Shown: one piece after another, positions 45,522-55,118 of the stretch
Layout of the letters: each line of letters opens with the position of its first letter
Numbering within the stretch: position 1 is the stretch's first letter
Source: Bacillus sp. SA1-12
Lineage (GTDB): Bacteria; Bacillota; Bacilli; Bacillales; Bacillaceae
Length of the DNA stretch: 64,000 nt
Assembly: GCF_000981385.1 (NCBI RefSeq)
Contig: NZ_LATZ01000131.1
Span: 62,001 to 126,000, forward strand
Direction of reading: 5' to 3'
Position numbers and translations under genes: made by a program
The notes under the pieces: generated by a model
What the model was told of the DNA's origin: nothing
The model's input: only the letters and a program-made list of their open reading frames with translations
Database searches by the model: none

Positions 45522-45721
45522 TCAATACTCCCTTCTGATTTTTGTAATCGATAAATTACAAACGTACATATTGGAGTGATAAGCATCCCTAAAAATAGCC
45601 AAAAATGGAAAAATGGCAGACCAAGAATAATAGGATCAATTCGATTTACAAATGGTAATGCTCCGAGCATAAGTATAAAAGGCAAAACAACTAAGATTAA
45701 CATGATGAATTTTTTGCCCAT
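45518..45721 (-). CDS. DUF3311 small membrane protein (YhjC-like), symporter partner
   Basis: A 67-residue protein with two transmembrane helices (residues 5-25 and 36-58) and the DUF3311 pattern LPFVNRIDPIILGLPFFHFW. It is encoded directly upstream of and overlapping the symporter gene by four bases. In this family the small protein is regularly paired with a sodium:solute symporter and is presumed to be an accessory subunit. Confidence 0.85.
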   Translation of the reverse strand: MGKKFIMLILVVLPFILMLGALPFVNRIDPIILGLPFFHFWLFLGMLITPICTFVIYRLQKSEGSIE

Positions 45722-46212
45722 ATTGAATCCCCCTTTTTCATTGAAATTATTTCAGAATATTAATAATTTAATAATAATATCAATTAATAGTCAGTAAAAC
45801 AAGGGAATTGTATAAAAATGGGGAAAATAATGAAAAAACTAGATTACAAAAAGAAATCTTCAGGTTTTACGTCAACTCTAAAAAAGACCTTATCGATTTA
45901 ACTGATAAGATCTTTTTCTTACTGTCACATTTCTATTTAATCCTATTTTTATAAGTTGCGAACAACATTTGACATGCGCAGAGTGTATATGACAACAGAT
46001 GGTTGTTAGTTACATTCGATTTATAAACCTTTTAGAAAATAGATTCTCTCAGATTCCATTAAGGCGCCAAAGTTTTAAGACTGAAACTATAAAATTGATG
46101 TATAACTTCTAATTTATCTTCAATTAAGGTAACTTCTTTTTCAAATGAGTTTTCTATCGCTGCCTGACATCTAGCCTTATATTTAAATATTGCATGTTTT
46201 AATCATCCTAGT
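45722..46212. other. Intergenic with a bidirectional terminator and an orphan frame
   Basis: AAAAAGACCTTATC (45881-45894) and GATAAGATCTTTTT (45903-45916) form a 14-bp stem with one mismatch and A/T tails, a terminator usable from both sides. On the minus strand 46059-46198 an open frame without start codon reads ARCQAAIENSFEKEVTLIED and could be the tail of a lost gene behind the UvrA-like gene. Confidence 0.55.
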
Positions 46213-49200
46213 TTAATTATTTCTCTCTAGGCATTGGTATACCGCCATCATATCACGTTTATTCAACTCACGAATACGATTGAAAATTGGAATATCTGCA
46301 ACTTCCTCGGTTATTAAGCTTTCTTTAACAACTTCACTTACTTTGCCAGTCAGCCATGTTTGTACATCTATGCCGTCGACGATTTCCTTACGACCTTCAT
46401 CATTGATGCCACTTGCATAACAACTAACACATGGTACTGATAATTTATGCACGCCATCATGGAGACCATCTTCTGAAATTACTTTCTTCCCTTTACAGAA
46501 TGGACATGGATTACTTGCTTTAATCTTATTAATTTGTGTAACAATTTTTTTGTAGCCAAACGCTTCATAGACATAAGTTAGTTTTTTGTATTTTCCATTA
46601 GTGAAATACTTATCAATAATTGTTTCTCTAGTTTCGTTAATATTGGCAAAATCACAGATTGTTATCAGATTTTTGCTGCTTATTGCTTCGATATTGCCTT
46701 TGATTCTGTCCCAGAACGGTAAAACATTTTGTAATGCCATTTCATAACCTGCAAAGCTTGCAAGTTCTAATTCAAGCATTTTCAGCGATACTTGTGTTTC
46801 CCTGGGAAGTAAGGAGACATCTGCCGTTAGTGCAATATCGCCGCTAACAAGTGATTTTAGTTTTTCCAGTTCCGGTAATTTCCCTACTGTTTTTATGACC
46901 TGATCAATAGGTTGATGGATAATTTCACGAATATCTGTGCCACCAAATTCTAGTTTTTTCTGGTGGTTTAGCACAGATCCTTGACAGATTGGACAGACAA
47001 TCATTTCTTTTGATGCTTTCATATGCTCTTTAATAATTGATTTCGAAATAAACATATATCGCCCAATGATTAAATTAAACCCTTCCCATGTTCTCGAAGC
47101 CTTGCCTGCTTTATCATAAAATGACTTTTTCCAATAACCATATAAAAATGTATGTCTTTCTGCTTCTGTCATCTCATTGTAGCTTTTACTAATATCCTGA
47201 CCAAGTTCATTCTTTATCTCATCAAATAGGAATTGCAATTTTGGATACTGATAATAGTTTAATACCTCCATCACGTCTGGATGTAATAAGCCGTCCCAGA
47301 ATGGCACTGATTTGTCTTGGATAACCACATCAAAATCAAATTTTTCAATTTCTCGACGTCCTGAACAGCTTGGGCAATGATTTTCTTGACTAAAGAAATC
47401 GAAGCTTCTTGTATCTTTATTAGTCGGATGTGCAGCCACAATATGGTTGATCAGTCCACCAATTTCATAGAGAAAGCTATACTGGCTATATAAGTGTCTT
47501 TCAAGATCAATGGCGATAACGGGTGCAATTGTTTCAGATTCGTATTCACCATAAATCAAACGCGCCATTGATGATAAGCTTTTCAAGATGCCGCCTTTAT
47601 AGACGTTTTCTGCATGTTTAAAATAGCTAATATGATTTTCTTTTAAGTAGTTAATGCCATTTTTTGAATCTAGTGTTGAGGAAATATGCAATGGAGCAAT
47701 ACTTTTTGTCCCGTTATGCTGATTAAAATAGTCAACATGACTGACAACATCAAGATGTTGAACAGGTTCTAACTGTCTTTTACCAAAATCAACGATAAAA
47801 TCAGAGCTTTCTAGCATATAGGCATTATGTTCAATCATCATGATTGAGACAGTTTCATCTTGCAGAATGACCCTGACACTATCAATGAATTGGTTTAATA
47901 TATTTTGTGATAAACCTTTTGAAGGCTCGTCAAAAATAAACAGCGTATGGGGGGTTCTTGAGTTCGAGAACAGCTCAGAAACTAAATGAACACATTGAAA
48001 TTCACCTGTCGACAAGGTTTGTGTTTTTCTTTCCAACGTCAAGTAACCGAGTCCCAGTTTAATCAGTAAACTCAAGCGTTTGTGAGCGATGTCTTCTTTA
48101 GGAAGATCCTCAATAATATCTTCAATTGAGCGCTGAAATATATCATCAATTTCGTCTCTGTATTTGGTGAGTTTCTTTTTGATATCGAGAAACGTGGCAA
48201 CGGTTGACCGGCTGGTAATCGATTGGTTTCGGTCCTGCCCTACCATGACCAGTTTGTCTTTTGGATATCGCTTCAGAAAATCCTTGGAGATACACTCATT
48301 TACAAGAGTCGATTTACCACATCCAGACTCACCTGTAAAGGTTACAAGTCTATTCTTTGGAATCTGAATTTCAGCCATTTGAATATTACGACAGTAAAGG
48401 TCATGAAACTGATAGTAGTCTGATGGCATTGCCTCATTTCGTTCAACAAAAACAGGTTTTGGACGAGGTGATTCTTCGACAATTTTTCCGCCGTATTTAC
48501 CACTGCCTGGCCCAAAAAACAATTGCTCATCAGCAGTATCCAGCACCGTGTCAGAATGATCAATAAGCCAAATTTGATTCTTAGTACCCAATTGTTTAAT
48601 TTGTTGTAAAATTTTCAACAGATTTTGGTGATCAAGACCAACAGAAATTTCATCAATAATAATCACGGTATTTTCACTGGTTGCCATGAATTCTGCCAAG
48701 TAAAGCCTTGTTAATTCCCCTCCAGACAAGGTACCCATGATCCGATTTAATGTTAAGTAACCAATATTCATATTGATAATATTTTTAAGAATCTGCTGTC
48801 TCTCTTCGCTAATAGTTAATTCCTCTGAAAGGGAATAAATCACTTCAATGCTTAAATTGTTGATATCTGAAATACTTTGTGGCTGATTCCATAATTCTAG
48901 CTTATATTGCTCAACTTCGGGATTATAACGCTTGCCCTCACACTTTTTACATTCGACATTTTTGGTGGACCCACGTCCTTTACAAGCAGGACACCAACCT
49001 AATGCATTATTAAAGGAAAATACTTCAGGGGAAAGATGAAATTTTTCTGCAAGCCGCACGCGTAACTCTTTAAAAACGCCGGTATGGGTGCCAATCGTAG
49101 AACGCGGATTAGAAGAAATCGATGATTTCCCTAAAAAAAGAACTAAAGGCATCTCTTCCATCTTGATGGCACTGAAATTTGTTTCCATTATATTAGGAAA

Positions 49201-49383
49201 CAAATACTGATATTCAGCCTTAGGCAATAAGGAAACGAGACGCTTCTTGGATTCTTCACCAATAGTTTGACAAAATGTGGTTTTACCAGATCCGGATAAT
49301 CCAGCAATTCCTAACGATTGATCTTCCGGCAGGACGGCATCTAAACAATTAATATTGTTGGCAATTAATTGATTGATTTTCAT
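46213..49383 (-). CDS. UvrA-like dual ABC ATPase with a long extra C-terminal region
   Basis: A 1056-residue protein. Residues 1-545 are a compact UvrA-like core: Walker A GLSGSGKTT (28-36), zinc module Cys131/134/145/148, signature LSGGE (219-223), Walker B IIIDE (241-245); then Walker A GESGCGKST (351-359), signature LSTGE (457-461) and Walker B LFIFDEPS (481-488). Compared with DNA-repair UvrA it lacks the long UvrB-binding insert in domain 1 and the zinc module in domain 2. Residues 550-1056 are an additional region with Cys pairs CPSC (670), CPIC (797), CPFC (960) and CVSC (985). GGGAGAGG precedes the ATG. UvrA-like paralogues such as DrrC give resistance to DNA-binding drugs; a self-protection role is possible. 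Confidence 0.8.
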   Translation of the reverse strand: MKINQLIANNINCLDAVLPEDQSLGIAGLSGSGKTTFCQTIGEESKKRLVSLLPKAEYQYLFPNIMETNFSAIKMEEMPLVLFLGKSSISSNPRSTIGTHTGVFKELRVRLAEKFHLSPEVFSFNNALGWCPACKGRGSTKNVECKKCEGKRYNPEVEQYKLELWNQPQSISDINNLSIEVIYSLSEELTISEERQQILKNIINMNIGYLTLNRIMGTLSGGELTRLYLAEFMATSENTVIIIDEISVGLDHQNLLKILQQIKQLGTKNQIWLIDHSDTVLDTADEQLFFGPGSGKYGGKIVEESPRPKPVFVERNEAMPSDYYQFHDLYCRNIQMAEIQIPKNRLVTFTGESGCGKSTLVNECISKDFLKRYPKDKLVMVGQDRNQSITSRSTVATFLDIKKKLTKYRDEIDDIFQRSIEDIIEDLPKEDIAHKRLSLLIKLGLGYLTLERKTQTLSTGEFQCVHLVSELFSNSRTPHTLFIFDEPSKGLSQNILNQFIDSVRVILQDETVSIMMIEHNAYMLESSDFIVDFGKRQLEPVQHLDVVSHVDYFNQHNGTKSIAPLHISSTLDSKNGINYLKENHISYFKHAENVYKGGILKSLSSMARLIYGEYESETIAPVIAIDLERHLYSQYSFLYEIGGLINHIVAAHPTNKDTRSFDFFSQENHCPSCSGRREIEKFDFDVVIQDKSVPFWDGLLHPDVMEVLNYYQYPKLQFLFDEIKNELGQDISKSYNEMTEAERHTFLYGYWKKSFYDKAGKASRTWEGFNLIIGRYMFISKSIIKEHMKASKEMIVCPICQGSVLNHQKKLEFGGTDIREIIHQPIDQVIKTVGKLPELEKLKSLVSGDIALTADVSLLPRETQVSLKMLELELASFAGYEMALQNVLPFWDRIKGNIEAISSKNLITICDFANINETRETIIDKYFTNGKYKKLTYVYEAFGYKKIVTQINKIKASNPCPFCKGKKVISEDGLHDGVHKLSVPCVSCYASGINDEGRKEIVDGIDVQTWLTGKVSEVVKESLITEEVADIPIFNRIRELNKRDMMAVYQCLERNN

Positions 49384-49671
49384 TGGATATCCTCTCCCTT
49401 CTCTAAAACTAGTATTGCCATGTTAGCACAACTTCATATGAATTTGTTGTGCTTTTCTCGAATCACCACTCATATCTATACTAAGTCACCAATATGATCA
49501 AAAAAAGCAAAAATAATAAAAATGAATCTTACTAGAGAAAGTTACGTATTATAGGATTGAACAATGTTACTTTAGAATTATAGAAAAATGACAAAGTTAA
49601 CACATTGTCCCATTGCAAGATGTCAATGAGACGAATGCTTTAATCCGAACATAAAGTAGAGGTCAAAGCGT

Positions 49672-52050
49672 ATGAACGAGACTTTAATAAACAATGAAGA
49701 TTCAATATATCGTAAAGCTGAGGAGAATGCGGCTCAGTATTATCAATCATTGCTCACACAGGTTAAACAGAAAATATATATCTCAACTCTAAAAAACGAT
49801 TTTCATGACTGGAAAAAAAATCATATTCGGCATCCATTTTTACCTTTCCTTTCTGGAAAGAACAAAACTGGGCCAAAAGGGTTTCACAATTATATTAAAT
49901 GGCTTAACTATACAGGCAAACTAGATCATTATTTGGATCGCAGCATTTCCTATATTTTCATGCGAGACCTAGGAAAAGCATTAAATTCACAAGAAACACA
50001 AAAAAGCATTCGGAATACAGTCGATCATCTAAAAGAGCATTTGATTCAATCTATCTCGAATGCCAAGGAAAGCAAAACGGAGACGATAAGCATAACATGG
50101 CTGTTTCGTTGGTCCCAGAAGGAAGGCATTGAATCCGCAATCATTTGGCTTTTTGACAAGCTAAAGACTGTAGCTGCTAATATCCCTGAGGGTATGGATG
50201 CGGATCATGCGCAACGCAAGCTCATTAAGATCATTGCCGGGGTTTTGATGCATGTGTTTGAAGAGATGGATGATGAGATTCCCCCTGAAAAGCGTAAGCA
50301 GAAACTGGATAAAGCAATTAGGCTGGGCTATTGCTATGGTCTGACATATCCTTTTATCGATGATCTCTTAGATGCGAAGGTGTTGTCTTGTGAAGAAGAG
50401 AAACAATTTGCTAATTTGATTCGAACCACACTACTCACTAAATCTGTACCTGAATTAGGGACGTGGACGGGAAGTAACGAAGAGTTAATCAAGTATATTC
50501 ATTCAGAGCTGCGAGAAGCCTTTGAGTATATAAAAAGTCAGCAACAAGCAGAGTCGTTTAGGACATTTTTCGAGCAAGCGTATGTCTTTTTTCATTCTCA
50601 GGAAGTCGACCGGGTAAAGGATTTATCGAATGATACTTATACAAATGAAGAGCTGTATTTACCGGTTATATTAAAATCTGCATCTTCCCGTTTGATAGCT
50701 CGCTCGATTATCAATGCACCTCAAGATGAGGGCTTTGAAAGCAGGACTTTTTATTATGGGATTTATAATCAGCTGGCGGATGATTTTGCGGATATGTTTG
50801 ATGATATGAAAGATGGCGCGGTAACTCCCTATACCTATTACATGAAATATCACGATAAACGAGCAGATCTTATTAATCCATTTGAATTATATTGGACGGT
50901 CATCTCGAATCTGATTCATAATGTATATGATTCAGATGTTAAAAGCTGTGAAGTTATTTTGGATCGCGCTATAAACGGTCTTAAACGTTTTAAGGAAAGA
51001 ATGGGTATTGAAAAGTACAACGAAGTAATAGAGCTTTTTTCTTCCGGGGAGCCAGTTTTTAAGCGTGTTGTTCAAAAAATGGTAAAAAAAGCAGTTGACG
51101 TTGATTTCTTTGACAAGCTGCTTCGAGATCATATTATTACAACCTTGAAAAAGGAACGGCAGGAGCAGGAAGAGTTTTCAGAAACGCTTGAAACAGTGCG
51201 AAATCAGATTAATGATAGCTTGAAAATCCAAAAATCCGAGAACCCTTTTCAAATCAATGAAACGATAATTGATGCGGCAAATTACAGTCTGGCCGGTGAC
51301 GGAAAACGATTAAGACCAATCATAACGTGGTTTATGGGAGTGAACGAATATGGATTAAACAATTCAGCCATTATGCCGCTTTTAAGGTCTTTGGAATATA
51401 TGCATACTGCATCGTTAATCTTTGATGACCTTCCATCCCAAGATAACTCGGCCACTCGGAGAGGACGGCCAACCGTTCACCATGTTTATAATACTGCCGT
51501 AGCCGAATTAACTGGTCTGTTTCTGACACAGAAGGCGATCTGGGAGCAAGCATCACTTGATCAATTTGACTCGAAAACCGTTCTGAAATTAATCCAATAT
51601 TCGACTGAAGTGACAGAGATTATGTGTAAAGGTCAGGCGATTGACCTGGACTCAAAAGGGAAAAAATTGACCGTGAAGCAATTAAATGCGATGTGCTTTT
51701 ATAAAACGGGCATCGCATTCGAGGCATCACTTATTATGCCTGCCATCCTTGCCCAAGTAGAGGAAGCTGAAATAAGCGTGTTGAAAAAATTCGCCTATCA
51801 TGCAGGGATTGCCTTTCAGATTAAAGATGATCTGCTTGATGTTGAAGGGGATATAAAAACTCTAGGAAAGCCTGTTGAACTAGACATCGAAAACAACAAC
51901 TCTACTTTTGTGACAATTCTAGGTCAGGATAGAGCTCGAAATGAGTTGTGGGAGCATTACTGTTTGGCCATTGAATCGCTTGATAATGTGCCGCTAAATC
52001 CTTCATTTTTGAAGCATTTGATGGATTATATTTTGAATCGGAATCATTAA
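49672..52050 (+). CDS. Fused isoprenoid-synthase-like/trans-prenyltransferase protein
   Basis: A 792-residue protein. Residues about 510-792 are a complete short-chain-type trans-prenyltransferase: GKRLRP (544-549), first Asp-rich motif DDLPSQDN with RRGRP (585-600), KTG (678-680) and second motif DDLLDVEGD (719-727). Ala at the fifth position before the first motif, where farnesyl synthases have an aromatic residue, suggests a C20 or longer product. Residues 1-500 are helical with FIDDLLD (228-234) and LADDFADMFDDMKDG (368-382), resembling a second class I isoprenoid synthase-like domain, either a degenerate prenyltransferase or a terpene cyclase. GAGGT lies before the ATG. Divergent from the UvrA-like gene, followed by two terminators. 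Confidence 0.78.
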   Translation: MNETLINNEDSIYRKAEENAAQYYQSLLTQVKQKIYISTLKNDFHDWKKNHIRHPFLPFLSGKNKTGPKGFHNYIKWLNYTGKLDHYLDRSISYIFMRDLGKALNSQETQKSIRNTVDHLKEHLIQSISNAKESKTETISITWLFRWSQKEGIESAIIWLFDKLKTVAANIPEGMDADHAQRKLIKIIAGVLMHVFEEMDDEIPPEKRKQKLDKAIRLGYCYGLTYPFIDDLLDAKVLSCEEEKQFANLIRTTLLTKSVPELGTWTGSNEELIKYIHSELREAFEYIKSQQQAESFRTFFEQAYVFFHSQEVDRVKDLSNDTYTNEELYLPVILKSASSRLIARSIINAPQDEGFESRTFYYGIYNQLADDFADMFDDMKDGAVTPYTYYMKYHDKRADLINPFELYWTVISNLIHNVYDSDVKSCEVILDRAINGLKRFKERMGIEKYNEVIELFSSGEPVFKRVVQKMVKKAVDVDFFDKLLRDHIITTLKKERQEQEEFSETLETVRNQINDSLKIQKSENPFQINETIIDAANYSLAGDGKRLRPIITWFMGVNEYGLNNSAIMPLLRSLEYMHTASLIFDDLPSQDNSATRRGRPTVHHVYNTAVAELTGLFLTQKAIWEQASLDQFDSKTVLKLIQYSTEVTEIMCKGQAIDLDSKGKKLTVKQLNAMCFYKTGIAFEASLIMPAILAQVEEAEISVLKKFAYHAGIAFQIKDDLLDVEGDIKTLGKPVELDIENNNSTFVTILGQDRARNELWEHYCLAIESLDNVPLNPSFLKHLMDYILNRNH

Positions 52051-52078
52051 GGTTGGTGCATGGCGCCACCTTTTTTTT
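52049..52078 (+). terminator. Terminator 1 of the prenyltransferase gene
   Basis: AAGGTTGGTGC (52049-52059) pairs with GCGCCACCTT (52063-52072) with a bulge and a G-T pair; eight T residues follow. Confidence 0.8.
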
Positions 52079-52136
52079 GTTTTATATGCTGTGGAAAGTA
52101 TTTGTGAAAGAAGAAGTTTCGGAGAGGCTCCACATA

Positions 52137-52175
52137 AACAGTCACGAATTAGAACGAACGATTCGTGACTGTTTT
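52137..52175 (+). terminator. Terminator 2 between prenyltransferase and regulator genes
   Basis: AACAGTCACGAAT (52137-52149) and ATTCGTGACTGTT (52161-52173) form a perfect 13-bp stem followed by TT. Together with terminator 1 it isolates the two-component genes from the prenyltransferase transcript. Confidence 0.8.
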
Positions 52176-52290
52176 ATACTAATCTTTCTCATTATATTTC
52201 TATTTATAAACCATTGCCCACCTCCCATTTTTTGCTATACTGACAAATAGATATGTATATTTAATGAAGTGGAAGGAGCTTCCCTTTTTT

Positions 52291-52929
52291 ATGAAAATAA
52301 AAGTGATAATTGCCGATGATAACTCATTTATTCGGGAAGGCTTGAAAATCATTCTTTCTACGTATGAAGAATTTGAAGTGCTTGATACAGTAAACGACGG
52401 AAAGGAAGCATTACATTATTGTCTTAAGCATCAGGTCGATATTGCACTCCTGGATGTTCGAATGCCTAATATGAATGGTGTGGAAGCAACAAAGCTTATT
52501 ACCGCACAAACGAACACAAAAGTGATTATCTTAACGACCTTTGATGATGAAGAATATATTCTTGATGCGATAAAAAATGGTGCCAAAGGCTATTTGTTGA
52601 AAAATAATGATCCTGAACAAATTCGTGATGCGATGAAAAGTGTTTTTAAGGGAAACAGCATTATTCAGGATTTAATTTTAGAAAAAATCAAGTCGAATTT
52701 ACTACCAGAGAAAAAGGCAGCGACAAAAATCAATCTAACCCCTTTCACTGAAAGAGAACGGGAGATTATGTCTTTGATTGCTAAGGGCTATTCCAATAAA
52801 GCGATTTCGAAGCAATTATATATCTCTGAAGGCACGGTAGCCAATTATATCACGAATATTTTAAGTAAGACCGGCCTTGAGCATCGAACGCAAATTGCTA
52901 TCTACTATCTAACTGGGAAAGTGAACTGA
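52291..52929 (+). CDS. LuxR/NarL-type response regulator (LnrK-like)
   Basis: A 212-residue regulator. The receiver domain has acidic pair DD (9-10), phospho-acceptor Asp55 in LLDVRMPN, Thr in ILTTFDD and Lys in GYLLKN. The C-terminal helix-turn-helix is LTPFTEREREIMSLIAKGYS followed by SNKAISKQLYISEGTV. AAGGAG lies about 12 bases before the ATG at 52291; an in-frame ATG at 52264 has no ribosome site. It is followed after 2 bases by its kinase gene and then by a three-gene exporter, an arrangement like linearmycin-responsive LnrJK-LnrLMN of B. subtilis. Confidence 0.88.
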   Translation: MKIKVIIADDNSFIREGLKIILSTYEEFEVLDTVNDGKEALHYCLKHQVDIALLDVRMPNMNGVEATKLITAQTNTKVIILTTFDDEEYILDAIKNGAKGYLLKNNDPEQIRDAMKSVFKGNSIIQDLILEKIKSNLLPEKKAATKINLTPFTEREREIMSLIAKGYSNKAISKQLYISEGTVANYITNILSKTGLEHRTQIAIYYLTGKVN

Positions 52930-52931
52930 AG

Positions 52932-54041
52932 ATGGACAATTGGATCATCTTTACGAAGCTAGTATTGCTTTTATATATTGCTGTCGATTGTGTACAAACA
53001 GAAATACCACATATTTCGTGGGTTGTTCTTGCATTACTCCTTTATTTCTGTGTGAATATCACCATGTATATTTTTAAAAATAATAATGTGAAAAGAGGTC
53101 TTCACTTATTATCAATTGGCATTTCATTGGCCGCATACTTTATTGTAGACCCATTATTTTGTTTGCTATTTCCGCTTACGATTATCGAATTGACCGCTAG
53201 TTTTATTTACTATAAATTTGTTGCATTTATTTTAGCCATCATTCCTATCTGGTATTTAAATGGACTACTGAAACCGTTATATGGGCTAGTGGCGCTTCTC
53301 TCTTTTATCATTTTTTCCAGTATATGCAAGTATAGTGATAACCTCATGAAAAATGAAGAGAAGTTGGATGAAATGAGAAAATCCCTCCAGAAATTAACCA
53401 GAAGCATCAATGAAAACACAGAATACATACGCCAATCGGAATACACGTTAAAGCTGGAGGAGCGAAACCGAATTTCACAAGAGATTCACGATAAAATCGG
53501 CCATTCGATGACAGGATCATTATTCCAAATGGAAGCCGCTAAACGACTGATGGAAACAGATCCGTCGAAAGCAACCAAGCTTTTACAAAATGCAATTAAC
53601 ATCTCAAAGGCGGGAATTGAAAACATTCGAATAACACTTAAAAATTTGAAGCCACCCATAGAACAAATAGGAATTCAGCGCATGAAGCTGCTGCTGGATC
53701 ATTTTAATTCCCAGCAACAGCAGATGAAAGCTGTCTTGACTTATGATGGGAACAGTGAAATTATTTCTCCTATTCAGTGGAAAGTCATTCATGAAAATGT
53801 AGTTGAGGCTTTAACGAATGCAATGAAGTATTCAGATGCAACACTCATTTCAATCGATTTAAAGGTATTAAATAAATTGATAAGGGTCGAGGTTAAGGAT
53901 AACGGCAAGGGAACAGAAAAGATTAAGAAGGGCTTAGGAATCATTGGAATGGAAGAGCGGGCAGCATCTGTAAACGGAAAAATGATTGTTGACGGCAGTA
54001 GTGGATTTTCAGTTACAACACTTCTTCCGATTCCAACATGA
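52932..54041 (+). CDS. DesK/LnrJ-type sensor histidine kinase
   Basis: A 369-residue kinase. Residues 1-130 contain five or six closely spaced membrane helices with little extracellular sequence, suggesting intramembrane sensing. A coiled region (136-175) leads to the HisKA_3 phospho-acceptor His186 in RISQEIHDKIGHS, then an HATPase domain with NVVEALTNAMKYSDA (around 290) and KDNGKG/KKGLGIIGMEER. It lies 2 bases after the regulator gene. The membrane-buried sensor fits detection of membrane-active compounds, as in LnrJ or LiaS-type kinases. Confidence 0.88.
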   Translation: MDNWIIFTKLVLLLYIAVDCVQTEIPHISWVVLALLLYFCVNITMYIFKNNNVKRGLHLLSIGISLAAYFIVDPLFCLLFPLTIIELTASFIYYKFVAFILAIIPIWYLNGLLKPLYGLVALLSFIIFSSICKYSDNLMKNEEKLDEMRKSLQKLTRSINENTEYIRQSEYTLKLEERNRISQEIHDKIGHSMTGSLFQMEAAKRLMETDPSKATKLLQNAINISKAGIENIRITLKNLKPPIEQIGIQRMKLLLDHFNSQQQQMKAVLTYDGNSEIISPIQWKVIHENVVEALTNAMKYSDATLISIDLKVLNKLIRVEVKDNGKGTEKIKKGLGIIGMEERAASVNGKMIVDGSSGFSVTTLLPIPT

Positions 54042-54077
54042 TTTTTTCACACTCACAATATGAATTTTCTCATATGA

Positions 54078-54119
54078 AAGAATGAACGATTGCACTTATG
54101 CGCGTTCGTTCTTTTTTTT
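54078..54119 (+). terminator. Terminator or attenuator between kinase and exporter genes
   Basis: AAGAATGAACG (54078-54088) pairs with CGTTCGTTCTT (54103-54113) with one mismatch, followed by a run of T residues to 54119. The exporter genes therefore need readthrough or their own regulator-driven promoter within about 54042-54156, where the direct repeat ATATGAA occurs twice (14-base step). Confidence 0.75.
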
Positions 54120-54156
54120 ATACTTTATTTATACTAACTTACTAAAGGGTGATCCA

Positions 54157-55095
54157 ATGAACATTTTAGAAATAAAGAACTTAACAAAAAAATTTGGTGA
54201 TTTTATTGCTGTCGATAATATGAGCTTGTCTGTTGCGGAAGGAGAAATTTTCGGTTTTCTAGGCGCGAATGGTGCCGGAAAAAGTACAACAATAAATATG
54301 ATTGCCGGGCTGCTCCGCAGCAATGAAGGAATCATTAACATTCTTGGAAAAAATAGTGCCCATCATGCTCGCTTTGCCAAAATGAATATTGGCATGGTTC
54401 CACAGGACTTAGCCATCTATGAAAATATGACAGCCTATGAAAATGTGAAATTCTTCGCAGGATTATACGGTTTACGTGGTGCCGAGCTGAAAGATTGTGT
54501 TGAAGAAGCACTCGAATTTGTTGGTCTTCAAGATAAACACAAAAGCTTTCCAAAAAGCTTTTCAGGCGGGATGAAACGACGGTTAAATATTGCATGTGCC
54601 ATTGCTCATCGTCCAAAGCTGATTATCATGGACGAACCAACCGTTGGAATTGATCCGCAATCCCGCAATTATATCCTTGCCTCTGTAAAAAAATTAAATG
54701 TTATGGGCTGTACCATCATTTACACGAGCCACTATATGGAGGAAGTGGAGGAAATCTGTACAAAGATTGCGATTATTGATCATGGGAAAATTATTGCAGA
54801 AGGAACCCAGGAGCAGCTGAAATCGATTATTACCAATACGAAGGACGTATGGATTGAAGTGAAATCTACAGAAAACGTGAATTTTGAACCAATCAAAGAA
54901 ATTAATGGCGTTGAAGCGGTTTCCCTGGAGGGAAATTTCATAAAAATCAACTCGGATACCGGAGTGAATAACTTAAACAAAATCATTGAGCATTTTATCG
55001 CAAGTCAGATTGAAATCCGTTCATTAGAAGAAAAAGCCCCGAATTTAGAGACCGTGTTTTTAACCTTAACAGGAAGAACGCTACGTGATCAATAA
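54157..55095 (+). CDS. ABC exporter ATPase (LnrL-like)
   Basis: A 312-residue ATP-binding subunit: Walker A GANGAGKST (about 38-46), Q-loop MVPQDLA, signature SFSGGMKRRLNIA (about 134), Walker B LIIMDEPTVGIDPQ (about 155) and His switch YTSHYMEE. The C-terminal 90 residues form the DUF4162-type extension common to drug and lantibiotic exporters. AAAGGGTG precedes the ATG at 54157. It drives the two ABC-2 permeases encoded downstream and is predicted to export a membrane-active or hydrophobic compound. Confidence 0.9.
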   Translation: MNILEIKNLTKKFGDFIAVDNMSLSVAEGEIFGFLGANGAGKSTTINMIAGLLRSNEGIINILGKNSAHHARFAKMNIGMVPQDLAIYENMTAYENVKFFAGLYGLRGAELKDCVEEALEFVGLQDKHKSFPKSFSGGMKRRLNIACAIAHRPKLIIMDEPTVGIDPQSRNYILASVKKLNVMGCTIIYTSHYMEEVEEICTKIAIIDHGKIIAEGTQEQLKSIITNTKDVWIEVKSTENVNFEPIKEINGVEAVSLEGNFIKINSDTGVNNLNKIIEHFIASQIEIRSLEEKAPNLETVFLTLTGRTLRDQ

Positions 55096-55118
55096 GAAAA
55101 GGAAGAGGGGATTTTTTA

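Noticed and set aside
46213-52050. Anti-phage defence system based on the UvrA-like ATPase
   Set aside because: No nuclease, toxin or known defence partner is adjacent; a prenyltransferase and exporter context fits a metabolite-related role better.
52053-52250. Possible ComX-like small peptide gene after the prenyltransferase (by analogy with comQXPA)
   Set aside because: The frame runs through two strong terminators and has no ribosome site; the prenyltransferase is a large fusion protein, not ComQ-like in length.
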